From: Opitutia bacterium | Lineage (GTDB): Bacteria; Verrucomicrobiota; Verrucomicrobiia; Opitutales; Opitutaceae | Reading direction: 5' to 3' | Assembly: GCA_947467625.1 (NCBI GenBank) | Contig: CANIJN010000022.1 | Span: 1 to 35,802, forward strand | DNA: 35,802 nt | Program-made: the position numbers and the translations under genes | Shown: positions 7,942-15,412 of the stretch, piece after piece | Layout of the letters: each line of letters opens with the position of its first letter | Numbering within the stretch: position 1 is the stretch's first letter | The notes under the pieces: generated by a model | What the model was told of the DNA's origin: nothing | Database searches by the model: none | What the model saw: only the letters and a program-made list of their open reading frames with translations

Positions 7942-8991
7942 CTATTTGGATTTGGTCGCAGCGTCGGCGCCACCCTGCCGTTTCACCAATTGCGCGCGCA
8001 GATAGGTATCGGGCACGGCATTTTTCCACGCCGCGAGCCAGATCGCGCCCAACATGTGCCCCCCTTGGAGCAACTGTCCCTCGATGAATGCGCGCCCTTC
8101 AGGGACAATGGCCTCATCGCGACCGTGACTGAGCTTACCCGCTTTCTCGAGTTGATAGAGCGGCTCGACGCGTTGGTGTTGCGCCAGCAGATAATCCATG
8201 ACGGCAACAAACATCGGATCGCGGCCATCTTCCCGCGACGCGACTGAAATCGCCGAGGCGGGTTTCACGCGCGGCGCAAGACCGGCAAACGTAATCTCGG
8301 CCTTGGCCACAAAACCGCCGTCGATCCACGAATGAATCCCGGACCACTTGGTGTAGCCCTTAGGATTATCGCCGACCCAACCGTTGTAATGATTCGTCGT
8401 GTGCAAGGGCTGCGCGCAGTCGCCCACGTAATGCCCCATGACGCCCATCACATAGAGAATATTGGCCTGCGCATTGGCGACCTCCTCGGGCGTGCCGAGC
8501 TCTGCCATCACTTTCAGATAACTGAAACCCGAGCGCAGCCGTCCAAAGTATTCTGTAATCGCCCACGGCGCAAAACCCGGCCACTCGCGCGTGCGGTCAG
8601 AATTTTTCGCGACGTCGACCGCGGGAAACTTGTCCGCATTCGCGGCTCGGCCCGCCGCGAACTGCACGACGAACTCAAACCGAAATGACGTGAGCGTCGC
8701 CAGATCGAGCCCGGCATCCGTGAGCTGCTCGAGGTCGCAGAAATGATCCGTCCAACTTCCTCCCGAATGCTTCATCGTGAGATCCGGTGTATTGCGCCAG
8801 CGATCGGGTTCTCCGCTGAGAAACATCACCCGCTCCATCGCCCCCGGCTCACGCACAAACGCCGGGAAATCCGCCGGCAACGATTTCAGGGCGAGCTGGT
8901 TCACCGTCCGGTGCCCGTGATAGTCCCACGCGTGGAGCACAGCAGAGGCGAACAAGGGAACGACGAAGGCGAGCCAGGAGCGTGGTTTCAT
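7942..8991 (-). CDS. S1/P1-nuclease-like (zinc-dependent phospholipase C fold) secreted hydrolase
   Basis: A 349-residue exported protein with a signal peptide (MKPRSWLAFVVPLFASAVLHA) and predicted cleavage directly before Trp in WDYHGHRTVNQLALKSLP. In S1/P1 nucleases the mature N-terminal Trp and the following His are zinc ligands. The central MGHYVGDCAQPLHTTNHYNG (H, D and H ligands) matches the family's H..GD..QPLH zinc motif. Expected activity is cleavage of single-stranded nucleic acid, or 3'-nucleotidase or phosphodiesterase activity in the periplasm or outside; the true substrate is inferred. Its ATG overlaps the amidase stop in an ATGA arrangement, so the two are translationally coupled. 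The C-terminal tail is Lys/Ala-rich and not conserved. Confidence 0.85.
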   Translation of the reverse strand: MKPRSWLAFVVPLFASAVLHAWDYHGHRTVNQLALKSLPADFPAFVREPGAMERVMFLSGEPDRWRNTPDLTMKHSGGSWTDHFCDLEQLTDAGLDLATLTSFRFEFVVQFAAGRAANADKFPAVDVAKNSDRTREWPGFAPWAITEYFGRLRSGFSYLKVMAELGTPEEVANAQANILYVMGVMGHYVGDCAQPLHTTNHYNGWVGDNPKGYTKWSGIHSWIDGGFVAKAEITFAGLAPRVKPASAISVASREDGRDPMFVAVMDYLLAQHQRVEPLYQLEKAGKLSHGRDEAIVPEGRAFIEGQLLQGGHMLGAIWLAAWKNAVPDTYLRAQLVKRQGGADAATKSK

Positions 8992-10196
8992 GGAGAGTTT
9001 GACGGCGCCGCTCGCGGGAGGGTTGCGGGAAGAACCGGAGATTTTGCCCGCACCGACTCAAGCGTGGCCGCGTAGGCACGAATACCCGCGGCCATGGCGT
9101 CGGCGATTTGTTGCCGATACGCGGGCGTCGCTGCCCGCCGCGCCTCGGCTTCATTCGACAAGAACAGCGACTCGAGGAGCACGCCCGGACACGTGAGCCC
9201 GCGCAGCACCGCCATGTGCTTCGTCTTGTGTCCGCGATCCACCGTTTTCAGCCCGGCGATCGTCTCACGGTGGAGCGCGTGAGCGAGGACCGAGGTCCAC
9301 GCGTCGTGCCGATTAACAGGAGACGAATCGCGCTCGGTATCGTCCGCCTGGCCAATGCCCCAGGAAGTGTCGGAGCGCTGACCAGGACGGGTAAATACGT
9401 ACACTTCGGTGCCACCCACGCGCGTATTGGGAAAAAGTGAATTGAAGTGGATACTGACAAACAAGTCGGCACCCGCCGCGTTCGCGATGATCGCCCGCCG
9501 CTGTAAATCCGCCTCCTTCGTTGGCGCGAGTTGGCGGTCGTCTCGCCGAGTCAACACCACGCTGTAGCCCTCGGTCTTGAGTAACTTCTCCAGCCGCAGA
9601 GCCACATCCAGCGCGAGCACCTTTTCTTGGATGCGCAACGAATTGTTTTCCATGCCCGGGTCAGCCCCACCATGGCCGGGATCGAGCACGATCGTCCGGA
9701 GCCGCGGGACCGGATCACTGACCAGATCCGGCCGCAGCAGTGACAGGAGGCAGCCCTCGTAGTCAGTCTTGCTCACAAAAAGCCGACCGAGGTGGAGCCG
9801 TACCGCGTCACCCAAAAAAATCCGCAGACCGCTGCAGCTGACTTCGCGTTTTTCCGCCGTGAGCACCAGTCGCCGGGCACCCACGACCAACGTCAGCTGA
9901 CGCTCGCTCTCTTCCCAGGTCGCCTTCGACGCCAACCGAGCAGCCATGTCGTCCGCCGCCACGTAATCCTTCCCCCTGATCCGCGTCGTCGGCAATGGAG
10001 CAAGCGGTCGCGAAGCGGCGACTCGGTTCGCACCACTGCCGCCTGCGACTCCAGCCGCGGGACGCGACGGAGCAGCCCGCAAAGGCGACGCAGCATCAGG
10101 GATCGCTGGCGTCGCCGCATTCGTCGCGGCTACGCACGCGAGGAACAGCAGTAAAAATCCGCCCAACACGCCGAAACGGACAGCCGCCGAGAACAT
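8988..10196 (-). CDS. N-acetylmuramoyl-L-alanine amidase (Amidase_3)
   Basis: A 402-residue exported zinc amidase that cleaves the bond between MurNAc and the stem peptide during cell separation and wall turnover. The N-terminus is a signal peptide or anchor (VLGGFLLLFLACVAATNA). Residues near 75-155 resemble a copper-amine-oxidase-N-type substrate-binding domain (IRGKDYVAADDMAARL). The catalytic domain begins at TIVLDPGHGGADPGMENN with the first zinc His, continues with ADLFVSIHFNSL (second His) and GGTEVYVFTRPG, and ends with GVLLESLFLSNEAEAR, which contains the catalytic Glu. Family membership is clear, but AmiA/B/C paralogy cannot be decided. It starts 12 bp after infC and its stop overlaps the nuclease start, giving an infC-amidase-nuclease transcription unit. 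Confidence 0.92.
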   Translation of the reverse strand: MFSAAVRFGVLGGFLLLFLACVAATNAATPAIPDAASPLRAAPSRPAAGVAGGSGANRVAASRPLAPLPTTRIRGKDYVAADDMAARLASKATWEESERQLTLVVGARRLVLTAEKREVSCSGLRIFLGDAVRLHLGRLFVSKTDYEGCLLSLLRPDLVSDPVPRLRTIVLDPGHGGADPGMENNSLRIQEKVLALDVALRLEKLLKTEGYSVVLTRRDDRQLAPTKEADLQRRAIIANAAGADLFVSIHFNSLFPNTRVGGTEVYVFTRPGQRSDTSWGIGQADDTERDSSPVNRHDAWTSVLAHALHRETIAGLKTVDRGHKTKHMAVLRGLTCPGVLLESLFLSNEAEARRAATPAYRQQIADAMAAGIRAYAATLESVRAKSPVLPATLPRAAPSNSP

Positions 10197-10208
10197 GGCG
10201 GCGGAGAG

Positions 10209-10910
10209 TTAGGTCTCTTTCGGAGCGGCGACTGGAGACGGCTCACCCTCGTCGTCATCGTCGTTGTCCTGCTCCGGACCATCGTCGATCGCTTGGCTGA
10301 CGCTGCCTGGGACGTGCCACTTGGGTTTACGTTTGTTCGGCGCCAATGGCGTCAGCATGACGTGAATGTTTCTCCCAATCAGCTTCGGCGGCGCATCAGG
10401 ATGACTCATCCCCACGAGCTCGGCCACCGCACGAGTCATCAGATTGAACCCGATGTCGGTGTGGGCCATCTCGCGACCGCGAAACTTGAGGCGGAGTTTT
10501 ACCTTGTTGCCGTGGGCTAGGAATTCCTCGGCATGCCGTACCTTCGTGAAAAAATCGCCGTCCGCGATTCGTGCAGTGAACTCGATTTCCTTGATCTTGC
10601 TCGCAGTGGATTTCACGTGCGAGGTCTTCTTCTGCTCCTCGTAAACGTATTTACCGAAATCCATAATGCGGCACACCGGCGGCGTCGCATTAGGCGCAAC
10701 CTCGACGAGATCGAGCCCAACCTCGAGCGCCAGACTGATCGCTTTTTGCGTGTCGATGATGCCGAGCTGACGCCCTTCGGGTGAAATCAAGCGAACCTGC
10801 GGAACCTTGATACGGTGGTTGCGACGGATGGCCGCAAACGGGTCGACATTGCGACGTTGATAAGAGCCGGAACGGTTGCCGCCAGCGGCAGAGGGAAACG
10901 AAGTAGCCAT
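10209..10910 (-). CDS. infC: Translation initiation factor IF-3 with acidic C-terminal tail
   Basis: IF-3 binds the 30S subunit, prevents premature 50S joining and checks the start codon. The N-terminal domain includes the family block VRLISPEGRQLGIIDTQKAI; the linker has RIMDFGKYVYEEQKK; the C-terminal domain has KEIEFTARIADGDFFTKVRH and FRGREMAHTDIG. The protein is 233 residues from ATG 10910, longer than E. coli IF-3 (180). It has about 30 extra N-terminal residues (Gly/Arg/Ser-rich) and an acidic tail (QDNDDDDEGE). A TTG sits directly before the ATG in frame (10913) and could be used instead; infC often has unusual start codons. rpmI and rplT, its usual downstream partners, are not adjacent; a cell-wall amidase follows. 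Confidence 0.95.
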   Translation of the reverse strand: MATSFPSAAGGNRSGSYQRRNVDPFAAIRRNHRIKVPQVRLISPEGRQLGIIDTQKAISLALEVGLDLVEVAPNATPPVCRIMDFGKYVYEEQKKTSHVKSTASKIKEIEFTARIADGDFFTKVRHAEEFLAHGNKVKLRLKFRGREMAHTDIGFNLMTRAVAELVGMSHPDAPPKLIGRNIHVMLTPLAPNKRKPKWHVPGSVSQAIDDGPEQDNDDDDEGEPSPVAAPKET

Positions 10911-11018
10911 CAATAAGAATTTAACGAATGATTAGGTCGGGGATGGATTTCGCCCAGACCCGCAGGGATGACAACACCTATTTAGCCAACTCCCGGACTC
11001 CGGACCGTGGGGCTGCGC

Positions 11019-11411
11019 TCATACGCTGAAACTTTCGCCACAGGAGCAACTCGCCTTGGCGTTGGGATTGGAAAACTTAAAGCCCCCGGCGACCATCGCA
11101 CTCGAATAGTCGAGATGCGTGCCTTTCAAATACAGCGCGCTCTTGCTGTCCACGAGCACCCGCACACCCGCGGTGTGCACCACAATATCGCCGCGCTTTG
11201 GCTCCGGCACGAACTTCATCTTGTAACTCAGGCCATTGCAGCCGCCCCCCGTGATCGCGAGCCGCAGCAACTCTCCGGCCTTTTCCCGCGCGATCAGCGC
11301 ATTGACCTTGGTGCCAGCGGCAGGCGTCAGCAGGACGAGCTTCTCGTTGCCCTCGCGCACACCTGCGGGGAGTACGATGACGGGTGGCGGCGAAAGGAGG
11401 TCAAGGGACAT
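11019..11411 (-). CDS. HesB/IscA/ErpA-type iron-sulfur cluster carrier
   Basis: A 130-residue A-type carrier that delivers Fe-S clusters to apoproteins. The three conserved cysteines are present: C58 in TGGGCNGLSYKM, and C122 and C124 in ASCSCGESFSV at the C-terminus. Residues 25-130 cover the whole domain; the first 24 are a short non-conserved extension. An in-frame reading extends upstream to 11555 but its Arg-rich sequence is not family-like, so ATG 11411 is chosen. It precedes infC by about 105 bp on the same strand. IscA, SufA and ErpA cannot be told apart here; no isc or suf genes are nearby, which slightly favours an ErpA-like stand-alone role. Confidence 0.9.
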   Translation of the reverse strand: MSLDLLSPPPVIVLPAGVREGNEKLVLLTPAAGTKVNALIAREKAGELLRLAITGGGCNGLSYKMKFVPEPKRGDIVVHTAGVRVLVDSKSALYLKGTHLDYSSAMVAGGFKFSNPNAKASCSCGESFSV

Positions 11412-11712
11412 GCGCGGCGAAACAAACGTGTCACTCCGCGGACCGCAACGTTTTCGCGCGACCCGCTCAGACCCCTCAAAATTACGGCGCGGTGTCGTTC
11501 GCCTGAGCTCCACCGTACCACTCGTGTGGAGTTTCTGAAATCGACCGCGCCGCAAACGCTAATTCTTACAAAGCCTTAAAAAAATCAGCGTTGCTGACAC
11601 GAAGCACGTCCCCTTGATCCACAGCCAAATATTCTGACCGACAACAAACCTCCCTTCGCCTGATCTAAAAAGGCGATCGCCTCACGCAGTGCGACGGCGT
11701 CACCCACGGCGA
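11412..11712. other. 301-bp intergenic region before the Fe-S carrier gene
   Basis: This holds the 3' end of the aroB-lpxA-pdxA transcript and the promoter of the Fe-S carrier gene, both on the minus strand. A terminator-like hairpin with T-run lies at 11578-11597. A second, weaker one is AGGC-GATC-GCCT followed by T5 on the minus strand near 11667-11682. Short ORFs here lack protein-family character. Confidence 0.5.
11578..11597 (-). terminator. Candidate intrinsic terminator downstream of pdxA
   Basis: On the minus strand TCAGC-aac-GCTGA is followed by seven T residues. The stem is only 5 bp, so strength is uncertain, but the T-run and position (116 bp after the pdxA stop, before the next gene) fit a Rho-independent terminator. 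Confidence 0.5.
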
Positions 11713-12636
11713 CTAGCCCAAAGCCCGCCACGCGATGAGTCGCCGGGCGACCTTGACGGCATTCGCAAAACTCGTGCCCCGCGCCACACCCTTGCCCGCA
11801 ATCCCGAAGGCCGTGCCGTGATCCGGACTCGTCCGCACGTGTGGCAGACCGAGCGTTACATTCACCGCCTCGTCAAAATCGATTACCTTGAGCGGCGCGA
11901 GGCCCTGATCATGGTAGAGGGCCACGACGACATCGAATTCGCCCCGCAGCGCGCGCGCAAACAACGTGTCACCGGGCTCGCAACGCGAAAGCCCCGCGTA
12001 GTCGAGCCGCAGTGCGTCCAACGCCGGGTTGAGAAAATCCCGCTCCTCGTACCCAAGGAGCCCGCCCTCACCTGCATGCGGGTTCAGCCCACACACGCCG
12101 ATCCGCGGACACGTCATCCCCTCCGCCTTCCCGAGCAGATCCGCCGCCGCGACCGTCCGCCGCAACACCTGCGGGCCGAGCTGCTGCGGCACTGCGCTCA
12201 GAGGCACATGCCACGTTGCGAGGACGACCCGCAGCCGGCCTCCACAAAACGCCATCACGGGCTCGCCGCCCCACCGCGCTGCAAAAAACTCCGTTTGCCC
12301 AGGGAAGCCGTAGCCGATGCGCGCCAATGCTTCCTTGCTCACCGGCCCAGTCACCACGCCGCAAAATTCGCCCGACGCGCAGCCCGTCGCCGCCCGCTCC
12401 ATCGCTGCCCACGCCACCCGCGCCCCCTCACCCGACGGCACCCCCGGCGTCGCCGAAAACTCCTCGCCCCCAACCGCGATTTTCTCAGCGGGTGTCGTCA
12501 GCGTCGCCAGCCAGGTGGCCGGCCCCAGCACCGCAACTTCGCCCGCCTCGTCGGCGTGCGCTGTCAGCCAAGCAGCAATGATCTCGGGGCCGACCCCCGC
12601 CGGATCGCCACACGTGAAGGCCAATTTACTCGGCAT
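11713..12636 (-). CDS. pdxA: 4-hydroxythreonine-4-phosphate dehydrogenase
   Basis: PdxA oxidises 4-phosphohydroxy-L-threonine in DXP-dependent pyridoxal phosphate synthesis. The 307-residue protein begins MPSKLAFTCGDPAGVGPEI, the diagnostic PdxA N-terminus. It also carries VTGPVSKEAL, CGLNPHAGEGG with the metal/substrate-binding His, VVALYHDQGLAPLK, and LPHVRTSPDHGTAFGIAGKG, which includes the remaining conserved Asp/His residues. The frame is open further upstream to 12801, but that segment runs through lpxA and is Arg/Ser-rich, so ATG 12636 is chosen. It overlaps the end of lpxA by 11 bp, implying coupled translation. Confidence 0.95.
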   Translation of the reverse strand: MPSKLAFTCGDPAGVGPEIIAAWLTAHADEAGEVAVLGPATWLATLTTPAEKIAVGGEEFSATPGVPSGEGARVAWAAMERAATGCASGEFCGVVTGPVSKEALARIGYGFPGQTEFFAARWGGEPVMAFCGGRLRVVLATWHVPLSAVPQQLGPQVLRRTVAAADLLGKAEGMTCPRIGVCGLNPHAGEGGLLGYEERDFLNPALDALRLDYAGLSRCEPGDTLFARALRGEFDVVVALYHDQGLAPLKVIDFDEAVNVTLGLPHVRTSPDHGTAFGIAGKGVARGTSFANAVKVARRLIAWRALG

Positions 12637-13390
12637 CGTCGTTCTCCGCGCCGCCCGCCCGACGTGCCCGGGCAAAGCTGCGCTTGCCGCCGGCGAAAAA
12701 CTCGAGGAACCGTCTCGCCTCAACGCTGAGAAACGTCCCTCCCGCGAGCTGCTGCGCGGCCACCTCGCGAATATTACCCGCCGTGAAATAGACTGCGGCA
12801 AACGCCGCCTTTAATTCCACGATGACCGCGCGCGACACCCCCCGGCGCTTCAGCCCCACGACGTTGAACCCAATGACGTCATCCCGCTCCGCCACCATCG
12901 TGAAATGCGGCACATCGCGGGTGATCGACGCATGGCCCGCCACCATCACGCCCTCGCCAATCCGACAAAATTGGTGCACCGCCGCACCGCCTCCTAGAAA
13001 CGTCCCGTCCCCCACGCTGACATGGCCCGCGAGCAGCGCCGTATTCGCGAAGACCACCTGATTGCCCACCTCGCAGTCGTGCCCCACATGGCTCGCCGCC
13101 ATCAGAAAACAGTTCGTCCCCACCACCGTAAACTTCCCCGCGTGGATCGACCGGTTGATCGTCACGTGTTCGCGAATCACCGTGCCCGCACCGATTCGCA
13201 CTCCCGTTGCCGCAGCACGGTCAAATTTCAAATACTGCGGATCGCCACCGACGACCGCGAACGGATGCACCACCACGGCGTCACCCAGCACGGCATGCTT
13301 CGTAACCACGGCGTACGCCTGAATCTCGCAGTCAGCGCCGAGTTGCGCCCCCGCCTCAACGATCGCGGTCGGATGAATGGTGGTGGCCAT
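12626..13390 (-). CDS. lpxA: UDP-N-acetylglucosamine acyltransferase
   Basis: LpxA transfers an acyl chain from acyl-ACP to UDP-GlcNAc, the first step of lipid A synthesis in the cytoplasm. The 254-residue protein begins with hexapeptide left-handed beta-helix repeats (IHPTAIVEAGAQLGADCEI) and contains ASHVGHDCEVGNQVVF then LLAGHVSVGD, where H123 corresponds to the catalytic His of the LAGHV motif in E. coli LpxA. NVVGLKRRGVSR opens the C-terminal helical domain. Its presence implies an LPS-type outer membrane. It lies 6 bp after the unknown gene and overlaps pdxA by 11 bp. Confidence 0.95.
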   Translation of the reverse strand: MATTIHPTAIVEAGAQLGADCEIQAYAVVTKHAVLGDAVVVHPFAVVGGDPQYLKFDRAAATGVRIGAGTVIREHVTINRSIHAGKFTVVGTNCFLMAASHVGHDCEVGNQVVFANTALLAGHVSVGDGTFLGGGAAVHQFCRIGEGVMVAGHASITRDVPHFTMVAERDDVIGFNVVGLKRRGVSRAVIVELKAAFAAVYFTAGNIREVAAQQLAGGTFLSVEARRFLEFFAGGKRSFARARRAGGAENDDAE

Positions 13391-13396
13391 GGTGCC

Positions 13397-14026
13397 TTAA
13401 CTCTTCGAGCGACGCGGGGAGGCGCGCTCCGACAGCAAATCGAGCTGCGTGTCCTTCAGCAGATCGTAGTTTTTCAAGATGCGCATCACCTGCAACGTGT
13501 CGCTCTTGGTGTAGTTCTGGTTCGTCTCAACCTTATCGAGCAGATCCAGCAACATGGCCCGAAACGAGATGATCGCATCGACGCCCTTGGCTTTCAGCAA
13601 CTCGACGCTCTGCGAGCGAAACGGCTCCGCCGTCGGTAAGCTCGGCAGCACGAGAATCTTCGTCAACGAGTGCCCGGCGTTGTCCGCCGTCTCCGCCGGA
13701 AAAAACCGCGCCGCTTCCTTGAGCACGCTCTGTTTCAGGAAACCAAAAATCTCCGGGCTGCTCTTGAGCATTTGCGGCGTAAACACCCCCGTGTGCCAAC
13801 CCTTCACAGAGACCACCGCCTTCTGGACAAAGGGCAGTTCATTCGAGAAGAGAAAAAAATCAGGATTCCGGTCCGTGCGCTTCCACGCCGGATTGTAGAC
13901 GACCAGATCGATCTCCTCGTCCGCGAGCTTGCGGCGCGAGGACACCTGATACTTGCGCGCTTGACGGACCAGAAATCCGTTTTGCTCGAAATATTCGCGG
14001 ACAATACCTTCGTCGATGGCAGACAT
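13397..14026 (-). CDS. Unknown protein with nuclease-fold-like N-terminus
   Basis: A 209-residue protein that I do not recognise. The N-terminal order (helix IVREYFEQNGFLVRQ, then ADEEIDLVVYNPA near residues 37-49, then AVVSVKGWHTGVFTPQ near 71-86) resembles the alpha-beta-beta start of PD-(D/E)XK nuclease-like folds, with an acidic helix residue, the Asp of EIDLVV and the Lys of SVKGW. The acidic residue normally two before that Lys is Ser here, so catalysis is doubtful. The C-terminal half looks helical (DAIISFRAMLLDLLDKVE). No signal peptide or membrane segment is visible. It sits between aroB and lpxA, 6 bp before the latter, so it is co-transcribed. ATG 14026 is chosen because upstream codons come from a tandem repeat. 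Confidence 0.75.
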   Translation of the reverse strand: MSAIDEGIVREYFEQNGFLVRQARKYQVSSRRKLADEEIDLVVYNPAWKRTDRNPDFFLFSNELPFVQKAVVSVKGWHTGVFTPQMLKSSPEIFGFLKQSVLKEAARFFPAETADNAGHSLTKILVLPSLPTAEPFRSQSVELLKAKGVDAIISFRAMLLDLLDKVETNQNYTKSDTLQVMRILKNYDLLKDTQLDLLSERASPRRSKS

Positions 14027-14034
14027 GACGAAAA

Positions 14035-14062
14035 GTAGTGAGTAGTGGGTAGCGGGTAGCGA
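14035..14062. repeat. Heptamer tandem repeat, four copies
   Basis: Four perfect-phase 7-bp units with consensus GTAGYGR lie head to tail in the 102-bp gap between the aroB stop and the next gene, ending 8 bp before its start codon on the minus strand. Intergenic heptamer tandem repeats are known as STRR elements in cyanobacteria; relationship here is only by analogy. Confidence 0.7.
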
Positions 14063-14128
14063 GCATTTTGAAAAGCGGCGCTCGCTCCACTGTCCCCGGC
14101 TCACTCCGGGCGACTCGCCCCTGCCCCA

Positions 14129-15214
14129 TTACGCCGCCCCGACTTCGCGAAAACTCTCCTCAATCAAGGACGGCGAAATTCCATCTTGGGTCGCAGCTTC
14201 ACCCAGTCGCTTCAAGACCACCATGCGCAGCCCACCCGCGCGCACCTTCTTGTCCCGCGTCATCGCCGCGTGCAAATCCCCAAAAGCCAGCGGTGCCCGC
14301 AAACGCACCGGCAGCGCATGGGCCGCCACCACGCGCTCGACGCGCCCCACGTCCGCCGCCGTCACGTAACCGAGTTTATGCGACAGCCGCGCCGCCGCGC
14401 ACAATCCGATCGCGACCGCCTCGCCGTGCAAATACTCCCCGTAGCCCGCCGCATTCTCCACCGCGTGCCCGAACGTGTGACCGAGATTGAGCAGCGCGCG
14501 ACCACCGTCCGCCGCGGTCTCGCGTTCGTCGGCTTCGACGATGCGGGCCTTCAGCGCGCAGCAGCGGCGGATCAGCGCAGCGAGCGTCGGGCTCGTCGCG
14601 GTGAGCGGAGATTTTTCTAGGTCGTCAAAAAGCGCGGCGTCGCCGAGCAGGCCGTACTTGATCACCTCGGCGGCACCGGCGGAAAACTCCCGCGGCGGCA
14701 AGGTGGCCAGCAAATGGGTTGAAATGAAGACGCCTCGCGGTTGATGGAAGGCTCCGGCGAGATTTTTTCCTGCCGCGAGGTTGATCCCGGTTTTCCCGCC
14801 CACCGAGCTGTCCACCATCGCGAGCAACGTCGTCGGCACTTGGAAAAAATCAATCCCGCGCAGCCAGCTCGCCGCAGCGAATCCCCCGAGGTCGCCGATG
14901 ACGCCGCCGCCGATCGCGAAGAGCGCGCCACCACGGTCAATTTTATGCTCGGCGAGAAAATCCAGCACGCGGCCGAGGCCGGCGAGCGACTTGCTCCCCT
15001 CGCCCGGCTCGACGATCAGCACCGGCGTCTCACCAACCATCGCACACAAAGCGGCGCTTTGCGCCTCGGCAAAATTCGTATCGGTCAACACCGCGACTCT
15101 GCGCCCGGCAGTTGTGCGCCGCGTCACTTCATGGCGCACCCCCGTCCCCAAGTCCGCGGCGATGTGAATCGCGTAGCTGCGTTCAGCGAGATTGATTTTC
15201 AGCGTTTCTGCCAT
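14129..15214 (-). CDS. aroB: 3-dehydroquinate synthase
   Basis: AroB converts DAHP to 3-dehydroquinate, step two of the shikimate pathway, using NAD and a divalent metal. The 361-residue protein shows the NAD-binding GGGVIGDLGGFAAASWLRGI, the family signature VPTTLLAMVDSSVGGKTGIN, AEVIKYGLLGD with the metal-ligand Glu, and LNLGHTFGHAVE with metal-ligand histidines, followed by YLHGEAVAIG. Length is normal. It heads a minus-strand cluster aroB - unknown - lpxA - pdxA; the product line leads toward the pheA gene elsewhere in this window. Confidence 0.97.
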   Translation of the reverse strand: MAETLKINLAERSYAIHIAADLGTGVRHEVTRRTTAGRRVAVLTDTNFAEAQSAALCAMVGETPVLIVEPGEGSKSLAGLGRVLDFLAEHKIDRGGALFAIGGGVIGDLGGFAAASWLRGIDFFQVPTTLLAMVDSSVGGKTGINLAAGKNLAGAFHQPRGVFISTHLLATLPPREFSAGAAEVIKYGLLGDAALFDDLEKSPLTATSPTLAALIRRCCALKARIVEADERETAADGGRALLNLGHTFGHAVENAAGYGEYLHGEAVAIGLCAAARLSHKLGYVTAADVGRVERVVAAHALPVRLRAPLAFGDLHAAMTRDKKVRAGGLRMVVLKRLGEAATQDGISPSLIEESFREVGAA

Positions 15215-15412
15215 GAGCCGCCTAGCGGAGCAGAACCTCGGCTGCTAAGCAGGCGAAAAAACCTATAAAAAATCAGAGCCCTCCCCACGTCGCGACGAGG
15301 CATTTCCACTACTCTGACGAGCACGCGTTACCCGACGGTTGACGCAGGCACCCCAATTGGGCGGCGCCAGCCGCTTCGCCGTCACCACCGGCTACTCCTC
15401 CGCGTCGCCCCT

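Noticed and set aside
11412-11555. N-terminal extension of 48 codons on the Fe-S carrier frame
   Set aside because: Arg/Thr-rich with no similarity to the family; the ATG at 11411 gives the normal domain start.
11671-11682. Palindrome AGGCGATCGCCT containing the cyanobacterial HIP1 octamer GCGATCGC
   Set aside because: This palindrome gives no sign of HIP1-like enrichment; it may simply be a weak terminator stem.
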